A stretch of DNA of 34,819 nt from Pseudomonadota bacterium (GTDB lineage: Bacteria; Pseudomonadota; Alphaproteobacteria; Rhizobiales; Xanthobacteraceae): NCBI GenBank assembly GCA_016195095.1, contig JACQAE010000191.1, forward strand, positions 1 to 34,819, written 5' to 3'. Of the stretch, positions 1 to 8,357 are shown piece by piece. Made by a program: the position numbers and the translations under genes. Each line of letters starts with the position of its first letter. Positions within the stretch are counted from its first letter, which is position 1. The notes beneath the pieces were generated by a model, which saw nothing but the letters and a program-made list of their open reading frames with translations, was not told where the DNA came from and did no database searches.

Positions 1-289
1 CGTCGATGCGCGCCGCCTGCTCCGGCGCCAAGGCGATTCCGCGCGCCTGCGCCAGCGCCTGCAGGCTGCGGGCGAGATCGACATCTTCGGACGCAAGCGC
101 GGCGTCAACTTCGCGCTCCGCAAGCGGCGCGGAAAACGTCTGCTCCACCACCGCGCGCGCGACCACGTCCGCGTCATCGCGCGCCAGTAGGATATCACCC
201 GCCGCGACGGCGCGCGGAAGCGCGTATACCGCCAACGCCGCGAACAATGCGGCGGCAACCAGCGGCAATACGAAACGCGCCCCATTCAT
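1..289 (-). CDS. Partial exported or membrane-anchored hypothetical protein (5' end only)
   Basis: An open frame starts at the ATG at 289 and continues off the left edge without a stop, giving the first 96 residues. The first ~25 residues are strongly hydrophobic after Met-Asn-Gly-Ala-Arg (FVLPLVAAALFAALAVYALP), so they form a signal peptide or membrane anchor. The following part is acidic, alanine-rich and predicted helical (AERE-VDAAL-ASEDVDLARS). I think similar N-termini occur in conserved rhizobial hypothetical proteins with further membrane helices downstream, but this is from memory. Function is unknown. The coding frame is convincing because the base composition and hydrophobicity pattern fit and no stop interrupts it. 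Confidence 0.6.
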   Translation of the reverse strand, partial: MNGARFVLPLVAAALFAALAVYALPRAVAAGDILLARDDADVVARAVVEQTFSAPLAEREVDAALASEDVDLARSLQALAQARGIALAPEQAARID

Positions 290-608
290 GGCCGCGATTC
301 TCCCCCAACGGCGCCGTGCGCGCCGCCCTATATAGTGGCGAATTGCGCCAATCTCCAGGCCGTGGCGGGCGCGGCCGGGCCGGCATCGACCATCTCGGCG
401 CCTGGCCATTCACAACGACGGGCAAACGCCGGAATCGGATTTCATTCTTGCATCCGCCAACATGGCTGCGCGCGGTACGGCGGAAATGGCGCTGGGAATC
501 GCCGTCCCGGCCCGCTATCTTGGCGACAATTGCTCACCCTTGACGCGCAGACGGCGCATGCACGCGGCGGCGCGGCGCGCCGGACCGCTAGCCAGACGGC
601 GACTGTCC
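290..608. other. Gene-free stretch between the first two genes
   Basis: I see no convincing gene here. Divergent promoters for the left-hand minus gene and the zf-CHCC gene are expected. A TATATA stretch at 329-334 and a small dyad TGGCG-N5-CGCCA at 336-350 lie upstream of the minus-strand gene and could be promoter elements. No good -35 partner is visible. Confidence 0.4.
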
Positions 609-857
609 ATGACCGATCATGTCGTTCCGCACTTCCACAACGAGGCTGGCGTCGCCGTCATTGACATTGGCGCGCGGGAATTCATGTGCATCGGCGCGCT
701 GGCGCCCTTCGACCATCCGCACGTCTTTCTCGACATGGGCGCCGAGGCGGATATCATCTGTCCCTATTGTTCGACGCTTTATCGGCATGACACCGCGCTC
801 GACCCGCGTGCGGCGCGGCCGGCGGAATGCGCGTTGGTGACGCGCACAGAAGCGTGA
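609..857 (+). CDS. Zinc-finger domain protein, zf-CHCC (NDUFS6-like) family
   Basis: An 82-aa protein. The core holds Cys27, a His at 36 or 38, Cys51 and Cys54 (CPYC), with His60 close by, which fits the CHCC zinc finger of the small complex I accessory subunit NDUFS6/13 kDa family. Bacterial members are short like this and often annotated only as zinc-finger domain proteins. The ATG at 609 is chosen because family members start just before a sequence like DHxxPxFxN; upstream in-frame starts add arginine-rich sequence unlike the family. It lies 28 bp upstream of an FAD monooxygenase gene on the same strand, a neighbour pair I recall from other rhizobia. A role in respiratory complex I or zinc/iron-sulfur handling is inference. 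Confidence 0.85.
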   Translation: MTDHVVPHFHNEAGVAVIDIGAREFMCIGALAPFDHPHVFLDMGAEADIICPYCSTLYRHDTALDPRAARPAECALVTRTEA

Positions 858-885
858 GGCGCGCGGCGGGCGCGCGCGCGCTTAC

Positions 886-2106
886 ATGATGCCATCGCGC
901 ACCATCGTCATTGTCGGCGCTGGGATCGGCGGGTTGACGACGGCACTCGCGCTGGTGCGTCACGGCTTTCGCGTCGTGCTGCTCGAGCAGACGGCCACGG
1001 TCGAGGAGGTCGGCGCCGGAATCCAGCTCACCCCCAACGCGACGCGCGCGCTGATCGCGCTTGGCCTCGGGGAGCGGCTGCGCCAGACGGCGGTCGTGCC
1101 GAGCGCCATTCGAATCGCGCGCGCGCGCAATGGGCGGGAAATTGTGCGCATTCCGCTGGGGGCGGCGGCGGAGCTGCGTTACGGCGCGCCCTACTGGATC
1201 GTGCATCGCGCCGATTTGCAGTCCGCCCTCTTCGCGGCGGCCAATGACAACCCTGATATTGAAATCGTGGCCGGGGCCAAGGTCGCCGATTGCGCCGTGC
1301 ACGCCAACGGCGTCTCCGTCGCCGCGATGCGCGGCGGCGGCGGCTTCGACGCCCATGGTATCGCGCTCATCGGCGCCGACGGCCTGTGGTCGACGTTGCG
1401 CACGCGGCTTGGCGACGCGCGCGCGCCAAACCCGGCGCAACGTATCGCCTGGCGCGCGCTCGTCCCGGCGGCGCAGGTGGCGCCCGCCCTGCGCGAGGCC
1501 ATCGTGCACCTGTGGCTTGGCGCCGGCGGCCACGTCGTTGCCTACCCGGTGCGCGCGGCGAGCATGGTCAACATCGTCGCCATCCATGCCGACACTTGGA
1601 GCGAGTCCGGCTGGAACGCCGAGGGCGGGCGCGACGTGCTGCTGGCGCGGTTTCCGGCGTCGGCGTGGTGCGCGCAGGCGCTTGAACTTCTCGCCGCGCC
1701 GCGGCGTTGGCGCAAATGGGCGCTGGCCGACCGGCCGCCTGGCGCGCCCTGGGGCCGCGGTCCGGTAACGCTCGTTGGCGACGCCGCGCATCCGATGCTG
1801 CCGTTCCTGGCGCAAGGCGCCGCCATGGCGATCGAAGATGCCGTGGTGCTCGCCGATTGCATGGGCCGCATGCCGGCAGACCCGGCCAATGCGATGCGCC
1901 ATTACGAGCGCAGCCGGCGCGTTCGCGTCGCGCGCGCGCAGTTGAGCGCACGCGCGAACGGGCGCATTTATCATCTTGCCGGGGCCGCCGCCCTCATGCG
2001 CGACACCGCGCTGCGCGCCATCGGCGGCAAGCGCCTGCTGCACCGCTACGACTGGGTTTACCGTTTCAATGGCGAGGCCCCCGGCGAGAATGGAACGCCT
2101 CGCTAG
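886..2106 (+). CDS. FAD-dependent monooxygenase (salicylate/3-hydroxybenzoate hydroxylase-like)
   Basis: A 406-aa group A flavoprotein monooxygenase. It has the N-terminal dinucleotide fold GAGIGG at residues 11-16, the ADG motif at 164-166, and the FAD ribityl-binding GDAAHPMLPFLAQG at 298-311. These belong to the PF01494 family of NAD(P)H-dependent aromatic ring hydroxylases, related to salicylate hydroxylase and 3-hydroxybenzoate 6-hydroxylase. The exact substrate cannot be read from sequence. Two adjacent ATGs (886 and 889) are possible starts. The stop lies 23 bp before a core methionine synthase gene on the same strand, so the two are probably cotranscribed. No aromatic degradation genes surround it, so a role outside aromatic catabolism is possible. 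Confidence 0.88.
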   Translation: MMPSRTIVIVGAGIGGLTTALALVRHGFRVVLLEQTATVEEVGAGIQLTPNATRALIALGLGERLRQTAVVPSAIRIARARNGREIVRIPLGAAAELRYGAPYWIVHRADLQSALFAAANDNPDIEIVAGAKVADCAVHANGVSVAAMRGGGGFDAHGIALIGADGLWSTLRTRLGDARAPNPAQRIAWRALVPAAQVAPALREAIVHLWLGAGGHVVAYPVRAASMVNIVAIHADTWSESGWNAEGGRDVLLARFPASAWCAQALELLAAPRRWRKWALADRPPGAPWGRGPVTLVGDAAHPMLPFLAQGAAMAIEDAVVLADCMGRMPADPANAMRHYERSRRVRVARAQLSARANGRIYHLAGAAALMRDTALRAIGGKRLLHRYDWVYRFNGEAPGENGTPR

Positions 2107-2129
2107 ACCAACGCGCGCGGAGCGACACC

Positions 2130-3149
2130 ATGTTTGCGACAACGATCGCGGGAAGCCTGCCCAAGCCCAAATGGCTCGCCGAGCCCGCCAAGCTGTGGCC
2201 GCAATGGCGGCTGGCCGGCGACGCCCTCGCCACCGGTAAGCGCGACGCGACGCTCCTTGCACTCCAGCTGCAGGAGGAGGCAGGCATCGACGTGGTCACC
2301 GACGGCGAACAGGCGCGCCAGCATTTCGTGCATGGATTTCTCGAGCGCGTCGATGGTATCGACTTCACCAACAAGGTTGAAATCGGCATTCGCGATAATC
2401 GCTATAAGGCCATGGTGCCGCGCGTCGTCGCCCCATTGCGGCTGCGCGGGCGCGTGCATGCCGAGGAGGCGCGCCATGCGCGCGCGCATACGCGCCGGCT
2501 GCTCAAGTTCACGCTGCCGGGCCCGATGACGATCGTCGATACGCTCGCCGACGAATATTACGGCGACCGCGTGGAAATGGCGTTCGCCTTCGCGCGGCTG
2601 CTCAACGAGGAAAGCCGCGCGCTCGCCGCCGACGGCGTCGATGTCATTCAGTTCGATGAGCCGGCATTCAACGTCTACATGCAGGACGTGCAATCATGGG
2701 GCATCGACGCGCTGCATGTGGCGATCGAGAACCTCGCCTGCCCCAGCGCCGTGCACATCTGCTACGGCTACGGCATCAAGGCCAATAGCGACTGGAAGGC
2801 CACGCTCGGCGCAGCGTGGCGGCAATACGAGCAAATATTTCCGGCGCTCGCGTCGAGTCGCATCGCGCAGGTCTCCGTCGAATGCCGCAATGCCAATGTC
2901 CCGCCGGACCTGCTCGGCCTGCTCGTCGGCAAGGACGTCCATATCGGCGCCATCGACGTTGCCACGGACACGGTTGAAAGCGCAGAGGATGTCGCGGCGA
3001 CGATCGAGGCGGCGCTGAAATTCGTGCCGCGCGAAAAGGTCATCGCCTCGACCAATTGCGGTATGGCGCCCATGCGCGCCGACATTGCCGCGGCCAAGCT
3101 CATGGCGCTGGGAGCGGGAGCGGCCCTCGCGCGCCGGCGCTTCGCCTGA
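2130..3149 (+). CDS. Core cobalamin-independent methionine synthase (MetE C-terminal domain type, MesD-like)
   Basis: A 339-aa protein that matches only the catalytic barrel of MetE and lacks its N-terminal half. The zinc/homocysteine ligands are present: His209 and Cys211 (VHICYGYG), Glu251 (VSVEC) and Cys310 (TNCGMAPM), along with DEPAF at 176-180 and SDGE-like TDGE at 57-60. Family knowledge: stand-alone core MetE proteins transfer a methyl group to homocysteine from donors other than polyglutamyl-methyltetrahydrofolate. The sequence resembles my memory of the MesD group, whose known partner MesX (DUF1852) is not visible here. The gene follows the FAD monooxygenase by 23 bp. The ATG at 2130 is chosen because homologues begin with a short lead into TxAGSLPKPxWLAEP. 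The methyl donor is unknown. Confidence 0.85.
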   Translation: MFATTIAGSLPKPKWLAEPAKLWPQWRLAGDALATGKRDATLLALQLQEEAGIDVVTDGEQARQHFVHGFLERVDGIDFTNKVEIGIRDNRYKAMVPRVVAPLRLRGRVHAEEARHARAHTRRLLKFTLPGPMTIVDTLADEYYGDRVEMAFAFARLLNEESRALAADGVDVIQFDEPAFNVYMQDVQSWGIDALHVAIENLACPSAVHICYGYGIKANSDWKATLGAAWRQYEQIFPALASSRIAQVSVECRNANVPPDLLGLLVGKDVHIGAIDVATDTVESAEDVAATIEAALKFVPREKVIASTNCGMAPMRADIAAAKLMALGAGAALARRRFA

Positions 3150-3210
3150 TCGCGCCGACCCGCCGCGAGCCGTCGCACGACCGCGCCGGCAACGGCAAAA
3201 CATCGATCGA

Positions 3211-3516
3211 TCAGAACGTCACGAGGCTCTTGATGGCCGTCTGCGCATTGGCGGGAACGACCTTGCGCGCGACAAAATCGTCCCAGTTCTTGAACTTTCC
3301 CTTGGCGCGCGCGTCGATAATCGCCTTGGCACGCGCGGGGCCAATCTGCGGCAGCGTGTCGAGATCGCTGGCGCCGGCGGTGTTGAGATTGACTTTCTTG
3401 GCCACCGGCGTGACAGCGGCCGGCGCCGCCGGCTTGCTGGCCGGCGCCTGTGCCGACGCGGGAGCCGATAACAGCGCGGCAAGGACCGCCGCCGCAATCA
3501 GACGCATGGCGTACAT
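3211..3516 (-). CDS. Exported ComEA-like helix-hairpin-helix protein
   Basis: A 101-aa protein with a hydrophobic signal peptide (residues ~4-22, ending ASAQA), an Ala/Pro/Lys linker, and a helix-hairpin-helix region at ~42-95 beginning VNLNTAGASDLDTLPQIG and followed by ARAKAIIDAR. This is the ComEA/HHH_3 type that binds DNA non-specifically at the cell surface during uptake in competent bacteria. In alphaproteobacteria such short proteins are often only annotated as HHH domain proteins. The start could be either Met1 or Met4 (MYAMRL). No other competence genes are in the window, so a role in DNA uptake is only suggested. It is convergent with the methionine synthase gene. Confidence 0.85.
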   Translation of the reverse strand: MYAMRLIAAAVLAALLSAPASAQAPASKPAAPAAVTPVAKKVNLNTAGASDLDTLPQIGPARAKAIIDARAKGKFKNWDDFVARKVVPANAQTAIKSLVTF

Positions 3517-3742
3517 GGCATGTTCCTGTCGACCCGGCCGACCCCCTCAACCGGCGCTTGCCCGCCGGGTGGGGCAAGCGACGGCCATTCAATAAACTCG
3601 CGCGTGCAACCCGCGATCTTCGACAATGCGATGAACGAAATCGCGCGGGCCATACTCGCGCACGAAACTGATGAACACCACAACGACAAAGTACGGCGGA
3701 TTTGCGCGGCGCGCCGCAGCGCGCGATCGCCGTGCTCAGCCG

Positions 3743-4081
3743 TCAGGCCTGTGCGTTTTCCTTGACCGCCAGACCCTTGTTCTTCAACAGACCCTGCAAC
3801 TCGCCCGCCTGGAACATTTCGCGCACGATATCGCAGCCGCCGACGAACTCGCCCTTGACATAGAGCTGTGGAATGGTCGGCCAGTTGGAATAGGTCTTGA
3901 TCCCGTTACGCAAGTCCTCGTTGTCGAGAACGTTGAGACCCTTGTACGGCACGCCGAGGTAATCGAGAATCTGCACAAGCTGGCCGGAAAACCCGCACAT
4001 CGGAAACTGCGGGGTGCCCTTCATGAACAGAACCACGTCGCTGTTTTTGACTTCGTTATCGATGAACTGTTCAATGCCCAT
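3743..4081 (-). CDS. grxD: Monothiol glutaredoxin Grx4/GrxD
   Basis: A 112-aa protein with the CGFS active site at residues 29-32 inside KGTPQFPMCGFSG. It also has the WPTIPQLYVKGEFVGGCDIV glutathione-binding region typical of Grx4/Grx5 monothiol glutaredoxins. These bind a [2Fe-2S] cluster with glutathione, pass clusters to target proteins, and form heterodimers with BolA. The start at 4081 is chosen from homologues (MGIEQFIDNEV) and has a GGA-containing ribosome site upstream. A longer frame upstream gives Arg/Pro-rich sequence unlike the family. bolA lies ~820 bp upstream on the same strand, with a RidA-like gene in between. Confidence 0.95.
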   Translation of the reverse strand: MGIEQFIDNEVKNSDVVLFMKGTPQFPMCGFSGQLVQILDYLGVPYKGLNVLDNEDLRNGIKTYSNWPTIPQLYVKGEFVGGCDIVREMFQAGELQGLLKNKGLAVKENAQA

Positions 4082-4393
4082 GGAAACATCCTTGCGTTGG
4101 CGCCGTCGCGCCCCTGGTACCGGCCGCCGGCGATTCCGGCTTCCCCACAATGTAGCGCAGATGGCCGCCGCATCCCAGGGGCGGGCGCGCGGATCGCCGG
4201 CAGCTGGGTCGAAATTTCGCCGGCGCCAGGGTGCGGGAGGCAATCCGATCTGTCCTATTTGTAAGACATTACAATTATTTAGACCACATTACGCGGTTCG
4301 GAACCAAGCCGACACGGTGCCATTCATTTTTTTGTGTCGCGTGCCCCGCCGCGGTCCGTCGACCGTCGCGTCGCCAATCGCGTCGCAGTGCGA
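4082..4393. other. Gene-free, locally AT-rich stretch between ridA-like gene and grxD
   Basis: No gene is supported here. The part at about 4250-4345 is much richer in A+T than its surroundings and contains the perfect dyad described separately. It probably carries the grxD promoter, which would read leftward, but I cannot place clear -35/-10 boxes. Confidence 0.45.
4259..4274. promoter_or_regulatory. Perfect palindrome TTGTAA-N4-TTACAA upstream of grxD
   Basis: The sequence TTGTAA GACA TTACAA is a perfect 6-bp dyad with a 4-bp centre, in an AT-rich patch ~180 bp upstream of the grxD start. Its symmetry and location suggest an operator for a dimeric regulator. I do not recognise the regulator, and a chance palindrome is possible. 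Confidence 0.35.
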
Positions 4394-4846
4394 TTATCGA
4401 GCAGGTAAATCGTCCGATGGCGAGCCGTCCGCTCCCGGCGGCGCCACCGCAAGCGGCGCGTAGAACGTCCCTTCGACCTCAAAAATGTCGTCCTCGTTAA
4501 GTCCGGTCACCGCGACGATGCTGCGCGGGGGATAGGGGCCGCCATTCCACAGTTCAGCCTGCACCTTGTTGGCAAGCGGCCGCAGCCGCGCCATGTCCGT
4601 GACATAGACGACAAGACGCGCGCAATCGCGCAGGCTCGCGCCGGCCGCTTGCGCGATCAGCGCCATGTTGAGGAAGGTGCGCCGCACGCGCGCCTCGTCT
4701 CCCTCCACCAGCTGGTTGGTCGCCGGGTCGATGCCGCGCATCCCGGCGACGAACACGAAGTCGCCGGCGCGCACGGCGACGCTCCATGTCCCCGTTGGCG
4801 CGATCGCCCCCGATGGCGAGAGGATTTTCAACGCCGACTTCGACAT
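4394..4846 (-). CDS. RidA/YjgF/YER057c/UK114 family protein
   Basis: A 150-aa protein. The RidA fold signature is present: GDFVFVAGMRG near 28-38, EARVRRTFLNMALIAQAAG at 51-69, and PPRSIVAV at 106-113. Arg108 matches the reactive-enamine/imine deaminase Arg (Arg105 in E. coli RidA), and Glu123, fifteen residues later, matches Glu120. Deaminase activity on 2-aminoacrylate-like intermediates is therefore plausible. The C-terminus has a ~20-residue tail beyond the usual end (PLAVAPPGAD onward). The ATG at 4846 fits the usual length. It starts 56 bp after the bolA stop on the same strand, between bolA and grxD, which are often direct neighbours in alphaproteobacteria. Confidence 0.88.
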   Translation of the reverse strand: MSKSALKILSPSGAIAPTGTWSVAVRAGDFVFVAGMRGIDPATNQLVEGDEARVRRTFLNMALIAQAAGASLRDCARLVVYVTDMARLRPLANKVQAELWNGGPYPPRSIVAVTGLNEDDIFEVEGTFYAPLAVAPPGADGSPSDDLPAR

Positions 4847-4902
4847 GACCGGGCGTTCAACGCGGCGCGGACGGCGCAAACGCCGACCACCGAAATACCG
4901 CG

Positions 4903-5139
4903 TCAACCATCGGGGAAACCGGTCTGCAACGCGAGCGCGTGCAGTTTGCCGCCCATTTCGCCCTTCAGCGCCGCATAGACAAGCTGATGCTGCTGCACGC
5001 GCGATTTCCCGCGAAACGATTCCGCGATGACGGTCGCGGCATAATGATCGCCATCGCCAGCGAGGTCGCGAATCGTCACCACCGCATCGGGAATTCCCGC
5101 CTTGATCATCCGCTCGATCTCGCCTGCATCCATCGCCAT
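4903..5139 (-). CDS. bolA: BolA family protein
   Basis: A 78-aa protein with the BolA class II KH-like fold signatures: GDGDHYAATV near 28-37, GKSRVQQHQLVY at ~44-55, and a conserved His in LHALAL near the C-terminus. BolA proteins partner with CGFS glutaredoxins to bind a [2Fe-2S] cluster and act in iron sensing or cluster delivery, which fits grxD downstream. The start at 5139 (MAMDAGEIERM) matches homologue length; ATG at 5133 is an alternative. A longer upstream frame is not supported. A divergent DUF427 gene starts 183 bp away. Confidence 0.92.
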   Translation of the reverse strand: MAMDAGEIERMIKAGIPDAVVTIRDLAGDGDHYAATVIAESFRGKSRVQQHQLVYAALKGEMGGKLHALALQTGFPDG

Positions 5140-5321
5140 CGGTGCGAACCTCCTGTCGCAACGGCCGGCAAAGGCCGCCCGCAACGATTGCAGTTTATCA
5201 TATGCCATCTTGAATTGCGGCAACGTTGACACCAGTTCACTACCAAAAGTGTGACAAAACAAGGAAATCAGTCGCGCTGTCGGGCGCGCGCGCAGGCGGG
5301 CGCCCCGTAGGAGAGTGAGCC

Positions 5322-5687
5322 ATGAAAATTCCCGGCCCCGAGCATCCGATTTCCATCGCGCGCAATCCCGCGCGCGTGCGCGTCACCATTGGCGGCCGCG
5401 TCGTCGCCGATAGCACGCGCACGCTGACGCTGCGCGAGGCCTCCTACCCGCCGGTGCATTATTTCGCGCGCGAGGACACCGATATGACGCTGCTTGCGCC
5501 CACGGCTCACGCCACGCATTGTCCCTATAAGGGCGACGCCAATTACTTCAGCATCGCGGTCGACGGGCGCAGCGCCGAGAACGCCGTGTGGACCTACGAG
5601 CAACCGTTCCCAGCCGTTGCCGCCATTGGCTTGTACCTTGCGTTCTATCCGCAAAAGGTCGACGCGATCGAGGAAGGCGGGGCGTAA
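5322..5687 (+). CDS. DUF427 domain-containing protein
   Basis: A 121-aa protein matching the DUF427 (PF04248) pattern: RVRVTIGGRVVADS near 18-31, then REASYPPVHYF, then CPYKGDANYFSI, and a late WTYEQPFPAVAAIGLYLAFYP. The family is small and widespread and its biochemical role is not established. The ATG at 5322 is preceded by a GGAGAG ribosome site. It is divergent from bolA and convergent with purL. Downstream are a hairpin and a dispersed repeat element. Confidence 0.85.
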   Translation: MKIPGPEHPISIARNPARVRVTIGGRVVADSTRTLTLREASYPPVHYFAREDTDMTLLAPTAHATHCPYKGDANYFSIAVDGRSAENAVWTYEQPFPAVAAIGLYLAFYPQKVDAIEEGGA

Positions 5688-5714
5688 CCGGCCACGCGCG
5701 GGCCTCGCCGCCAT

Positions 5715-5748
5715 CGCGCCTTGCGTTGCGTTGGGAAGGCAAGGCGCG
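5715..5748. repeat. 10-bp perfect inverted repeat (hairpin) downstream of the DUF427 gene
   Basis: CGCGCCTTGC at 5715-5724 pairs exactly with GCAAGGCGCG at 5739-5748, with a 14-nt loop. It lies 27 bp after the DUF427 stop and could help end or stabilise that transcript. No T-run follows, so it is not a clear intrinsic terminator. Confidence 0.45.
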
Positions 5749-5815
5749 TCATGTTCCTTGCGCGGTCGCAATGATTCGCCGCGAACCGGCGTCCATGCCG
5801 GGGGAAAATATCTTG

Positions 5816-5919
5816 GAGCGCTTCCCGTCTCGATCGGATCGGCAAGCGCCCTAATTTTTTTTGACTTTATTGCACTTTCCGCAGCGAACCGGTTCCCGCT
5901 TCGGCGAAAATTGCGCTAG
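5816..5919. repeat. Dispersed palindromic element, copy 1 (3' end of purL)
   Basis: The element reads GAGCGCTTCCCGTCTCGATC, a T-rich middle (TTTTTTTTGACTTT), then GCGAACCGGTTCCCGCTTCG, and closes with GCGCTAG. It shares order and motifs with the copies at 9897, 29565 and ~34111. Its terminal CTAG (5916-5919) overlaps the purL stop codon, read as TAG on the minus strand. A partial second copy seems to lie just to the left (about 5769-5815, GCGAACCGG ... GGAAAATATCTTGG). This type resembles the RIME/BIME-like elements of rhizobia. Confidence 0.65.
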
Positions 5920-8129
5920 CTCGCGCCCGCCGCCATGAACTCCGGCAACCACGATTCGTGCCGCCGGCGCAGCGCATCAAGCGCGACGGGCGGCTCGCCG
6001 GGGATGACAAGGGTGTCGCCGCCGGTCGTGCCGATGACGGCGAGCGCGACTTCGGCCGCACGCGCGCGCGCGCCAACCGTCTCGGCATCCGCCGCGCTCG
6101 CGGTAACGACATAGCGCGCCTGGTCTTCGCCGAACCAGAAGCCATGCGCGGGGGCGCCGGTGGGCGCCGCGTCAAGCCGCGCGCCGATGCCGCCGGCCAG
6201 CGCCATCTCCGCGAGCGCGACCAGGAGCCCGCCGTCGGACACGTCATGCACGGCGCTCGCAAGCCCGGCGTCGACCAGCGCGCGCACGAAATCTCCGTTT
6301 TTGCGCTCGATCGCAAGATCGACCGGCGGCGGAGCACCGTCCTCGCGCGCGCAGACGTCGCGCAGATAGAGCGACTGGCCGAGCCACCCCGTCGTGGTTC
6401 CGACAACGAGGATCATATGCGCCGCGGACTTGAACGCCAGCGTCGCGGCGCGCGTGAAGTCGTCCAGGAGACCGACGCCGCCGATGGTCGGCGTCGGCAG
6501 GATGGCGCGACCGCCAGTCTCGTTATAGAGCGAGACATTGCCCGAAACGACGGGAAAATCGAGCGCCTGGCATGCCGCCGCGATACCGCGCACGCAGCCG
6601 ACGAACTGGCCCATGATCTCCGGCCGTTCCGGGTTGCCGAAATTGAGATTGTCGGTCAGCGCCAGCGGCCGCGCGCCGACCGCGGTGAGATTGCGCCAGG
6701 CTTCCGCCACCGCCTGCTTGCCGCCCTCGAACGGGTCCGCCTCGCAGTAGCGCGGCGTTACATCCGTCGTCAGCGCCAGCGCGCGCGGCCCGTCATTGAC
6801 GCGCACCACCGCCGCGTCGCCGCCGGGGCGTGCCACGGTGTTGCCAAGAATGACATGGTCATATTGCTCCCACACCCAGCGCCGCGAACACAGGTCGGGC
6901 GTACCGATCAGTTGCGCGAGCGCGTCGATGACGGCCATCGGCGGGGCAATTGCGGCGGCGTCCACCACCGGCCGCGACGGGGTCTCGACAAAGGCGCGGT
7001 CGTAAACGGGGGCCTCGCTGCCCAGTTCCTTGATCGGCAGGTCCGCGACCACCACGCCGCCATGCTTGACGATGAAGCGCTTCGCCGTCGTGGTGTATCC
7101 GACCACCGCGAAATCGAGCCCCCATTTGCGAAAAATAGCCTCCGCCTCCGCCTCCTTTTCGGGCCGTAGAACCATGAGCATGCGCTCCTGGCTCTCCGAG
7201 AGCATCATTTCATAGGCCGACATTGCGGATTCGCGGCAGGGCACCTTGTCGAGATCGAGCGTGACGCCGAGGCCGCCCTTGGCCCCCATTTCTGTGGCCG
7301 AAGAGGTGAGCCCGGCCGCGCCCATGTCCTGGATGGCGATGACACAGCCGCTGGCCATGATTTCGAGGCAGGCTTCGAGCAGGAGCTTTTCGGCGAATGG
7401 ATCGCCGACCTGGACGGTCGGGCGCTTTTCCTCGGCGTCGGCGCCGAATTCGGCGGAGGCCATGCTGGCGCCGTGGATGCCGTCGCGGCCGGTCTTGGAG
7501 CCAAGATAAACGATCGGCATGCCGACGCCGGAGGCCGCCGCATAAAAAATCCGCGCCTTGTCGGCGAGACCGACGGCCATGGCGTTGACCAGGCAATTGC
7601 CGTCATAGCGTGTGTGAAAGCGCACTTCGCCGCCCACCGTCGGCACGCCGAACGAGTTGCCATAGCCGCCGATCCCGGCAACGACGCCAGACACGAGATG
7701 GCGGGTTTTGGCGTGCCGCGGATCGCCGAAGGAGAGCGCATTGAGGCAGGCGATCGGCCGCGCGCCCATGGTGAAAACGTCGCGCAGGATGCCGCCGACG
7801 CCAGTCGCGGCGCCCTGGTAGGGCTCAATGAAGCTCGGGTGGTTGTGGCTCTCCATCTTGAACACGACGGCAAGCCCGTCGCCGATGTCGATGACGCCGG
7901 CATTCTCGCCAGGGCCCTGGATGACCCATGGCGCCCTGGTCGGCAAGCCGCGCAAATGCACCTTGGAGGACTTGTAGGAACAGTGTTCGTTCCACATGGC
8001 GGAGAAAATGCCGAGTTCGGTCATGGTCGGCGCACGCCCGATCAGGTCGAGCACGCGCCGATATTCGTCGGGCTTGAGCCCGTGTGCGGCGACGAGTTCG
8101 AGCGTGACGCGCGGCTCGCTGGAATTCAT
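5916..8129 (-). CDS. purL: Phosphoribosylformylglycinamidine synthase subunit PurL
   Basis: A 737-aa protein, the usual length of the small PurL that works with PurS and PurQ. It makes formylglycinamidine ribotide (FGAM) from FGAR, ATP and ammonia in purine synthesis. The catalytic His49 lies in [17 protein letters not shown]/Mg motifs such as [10 protein letters not shown] and the AIRS-like repeats ([18 protein letters not shown]) are present. The ATG at 8129 (MNSSEPRV) is preferred because the longer frame upstream does not resemble the family. It is the last gene of the minus-strand pur operon, with a 228-bp gap after purQ in which I see no gene. Its TAG stop is formed by the CTAG end of a dispersed repeat element. 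Confidence 0.97.
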   Translation of the reverse strand: MNSSEPRVTLELVAAHGLKPDEYRRVLDLIGRAPTMTELGIFSAMWNEHCSYKSSKVHLRGLPTRAPWVIQGPGENAGVIDIGDGLAVVFKMESHNHPSFIEPYQGAATGVGGILRDVFTMGARPIACLNALSFGDPRHAKTRHLVSGVVAGIGGYGNSFGVPTVGGEVRFHTRYDGNCLVNAMAVGLADKARIFYAAASGVGMPIVYLGSKTGRDGIHGASMASAEFGADAEEKRPTVQVGDPFAEKLLLEACLEIMASGCVIAIQDMGAAGLTSSATEMGAKGGLGVTLDLDKVPCRESAMSAYEMMLSESQERMLMVLRPEKEAEAEAIFRKWGLDFAVVGYTTTAKRFIVKHGGVVVADLPIKELGSEAPVYDRAFVETPSRPVVDAAAIAPPMAVIDALAQLIGTPDLCSRRWVWEQYDHVILGNTVARPGGDAAVVRVNDGPRALALTTDVTPRYCEADPFEGGKQAVAEAWRNLTAVGARPLALTDNLNFGNPERPEIMGQFVGCVRGIAAACQALDFPVVSGNVSLYNETGGRAILPTPTIGGVGLLDDFTRAATLAFKSAAHMILVVGTTTGWLGQSLYLRDVCAREDGAPPPVDLAIERKNGDFVRALVDAGLASAVHDVSDGGLLVALAEMALAGGIGARLDAAPTGAPAHGFWFGEDQARYVVTASAADAETVGARARAAEVALAVIGTTGGDTLVIPGEPPVALDALRRRHESWLPEFMAAGAS

Positions 8130-8357
8130 TTCAGAACTCAATCGCCCCTGTCTGAATACCCGTTTTCGCCAGCCGGTCGCGGCGGCCGACACGCATTGGA
8201 ATTTCTGCATCGCGGCGCGCCGTGATGCAAGTGCCGCGGCCGACGCCGTCACTCGCGCTTTCGCTGACAAGCACCGCGGTAGCGCCTTCCCCGCGGCTTT
8301 CCGCGCGGCGATTTCCGCCGCGCAACGACCCTTCCCCCGGCGCCCGCGCCACGGCCG

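Noticed and set aside
754-2262. Long minus-strand open frame (~500 codons) opposite the FAD monooxygenase
   Set aside because: It is antisense to a clear flavoprotein gene, is rich in Arg, Ala and Gly without motifs, and is a usual by-product of high GC content.
3517-3742. Possible small Cys-rich protein between the ComEA-like gene and grxD
   Set aside because: The frame of ~63 codons lacks a ribosome site and family resemblance; a chance frame is more likely.
5958-7169. 400-codon plus-strand frame inside purL
   Set aside because: Lies wholly antisense to purL and shows no recognisable protein pattern.
8130-8357. Possible small gene between purQ and purL
   Set aside because: The one full-length frame is Arg/Gly-rich without ribosome site or recognisable content.
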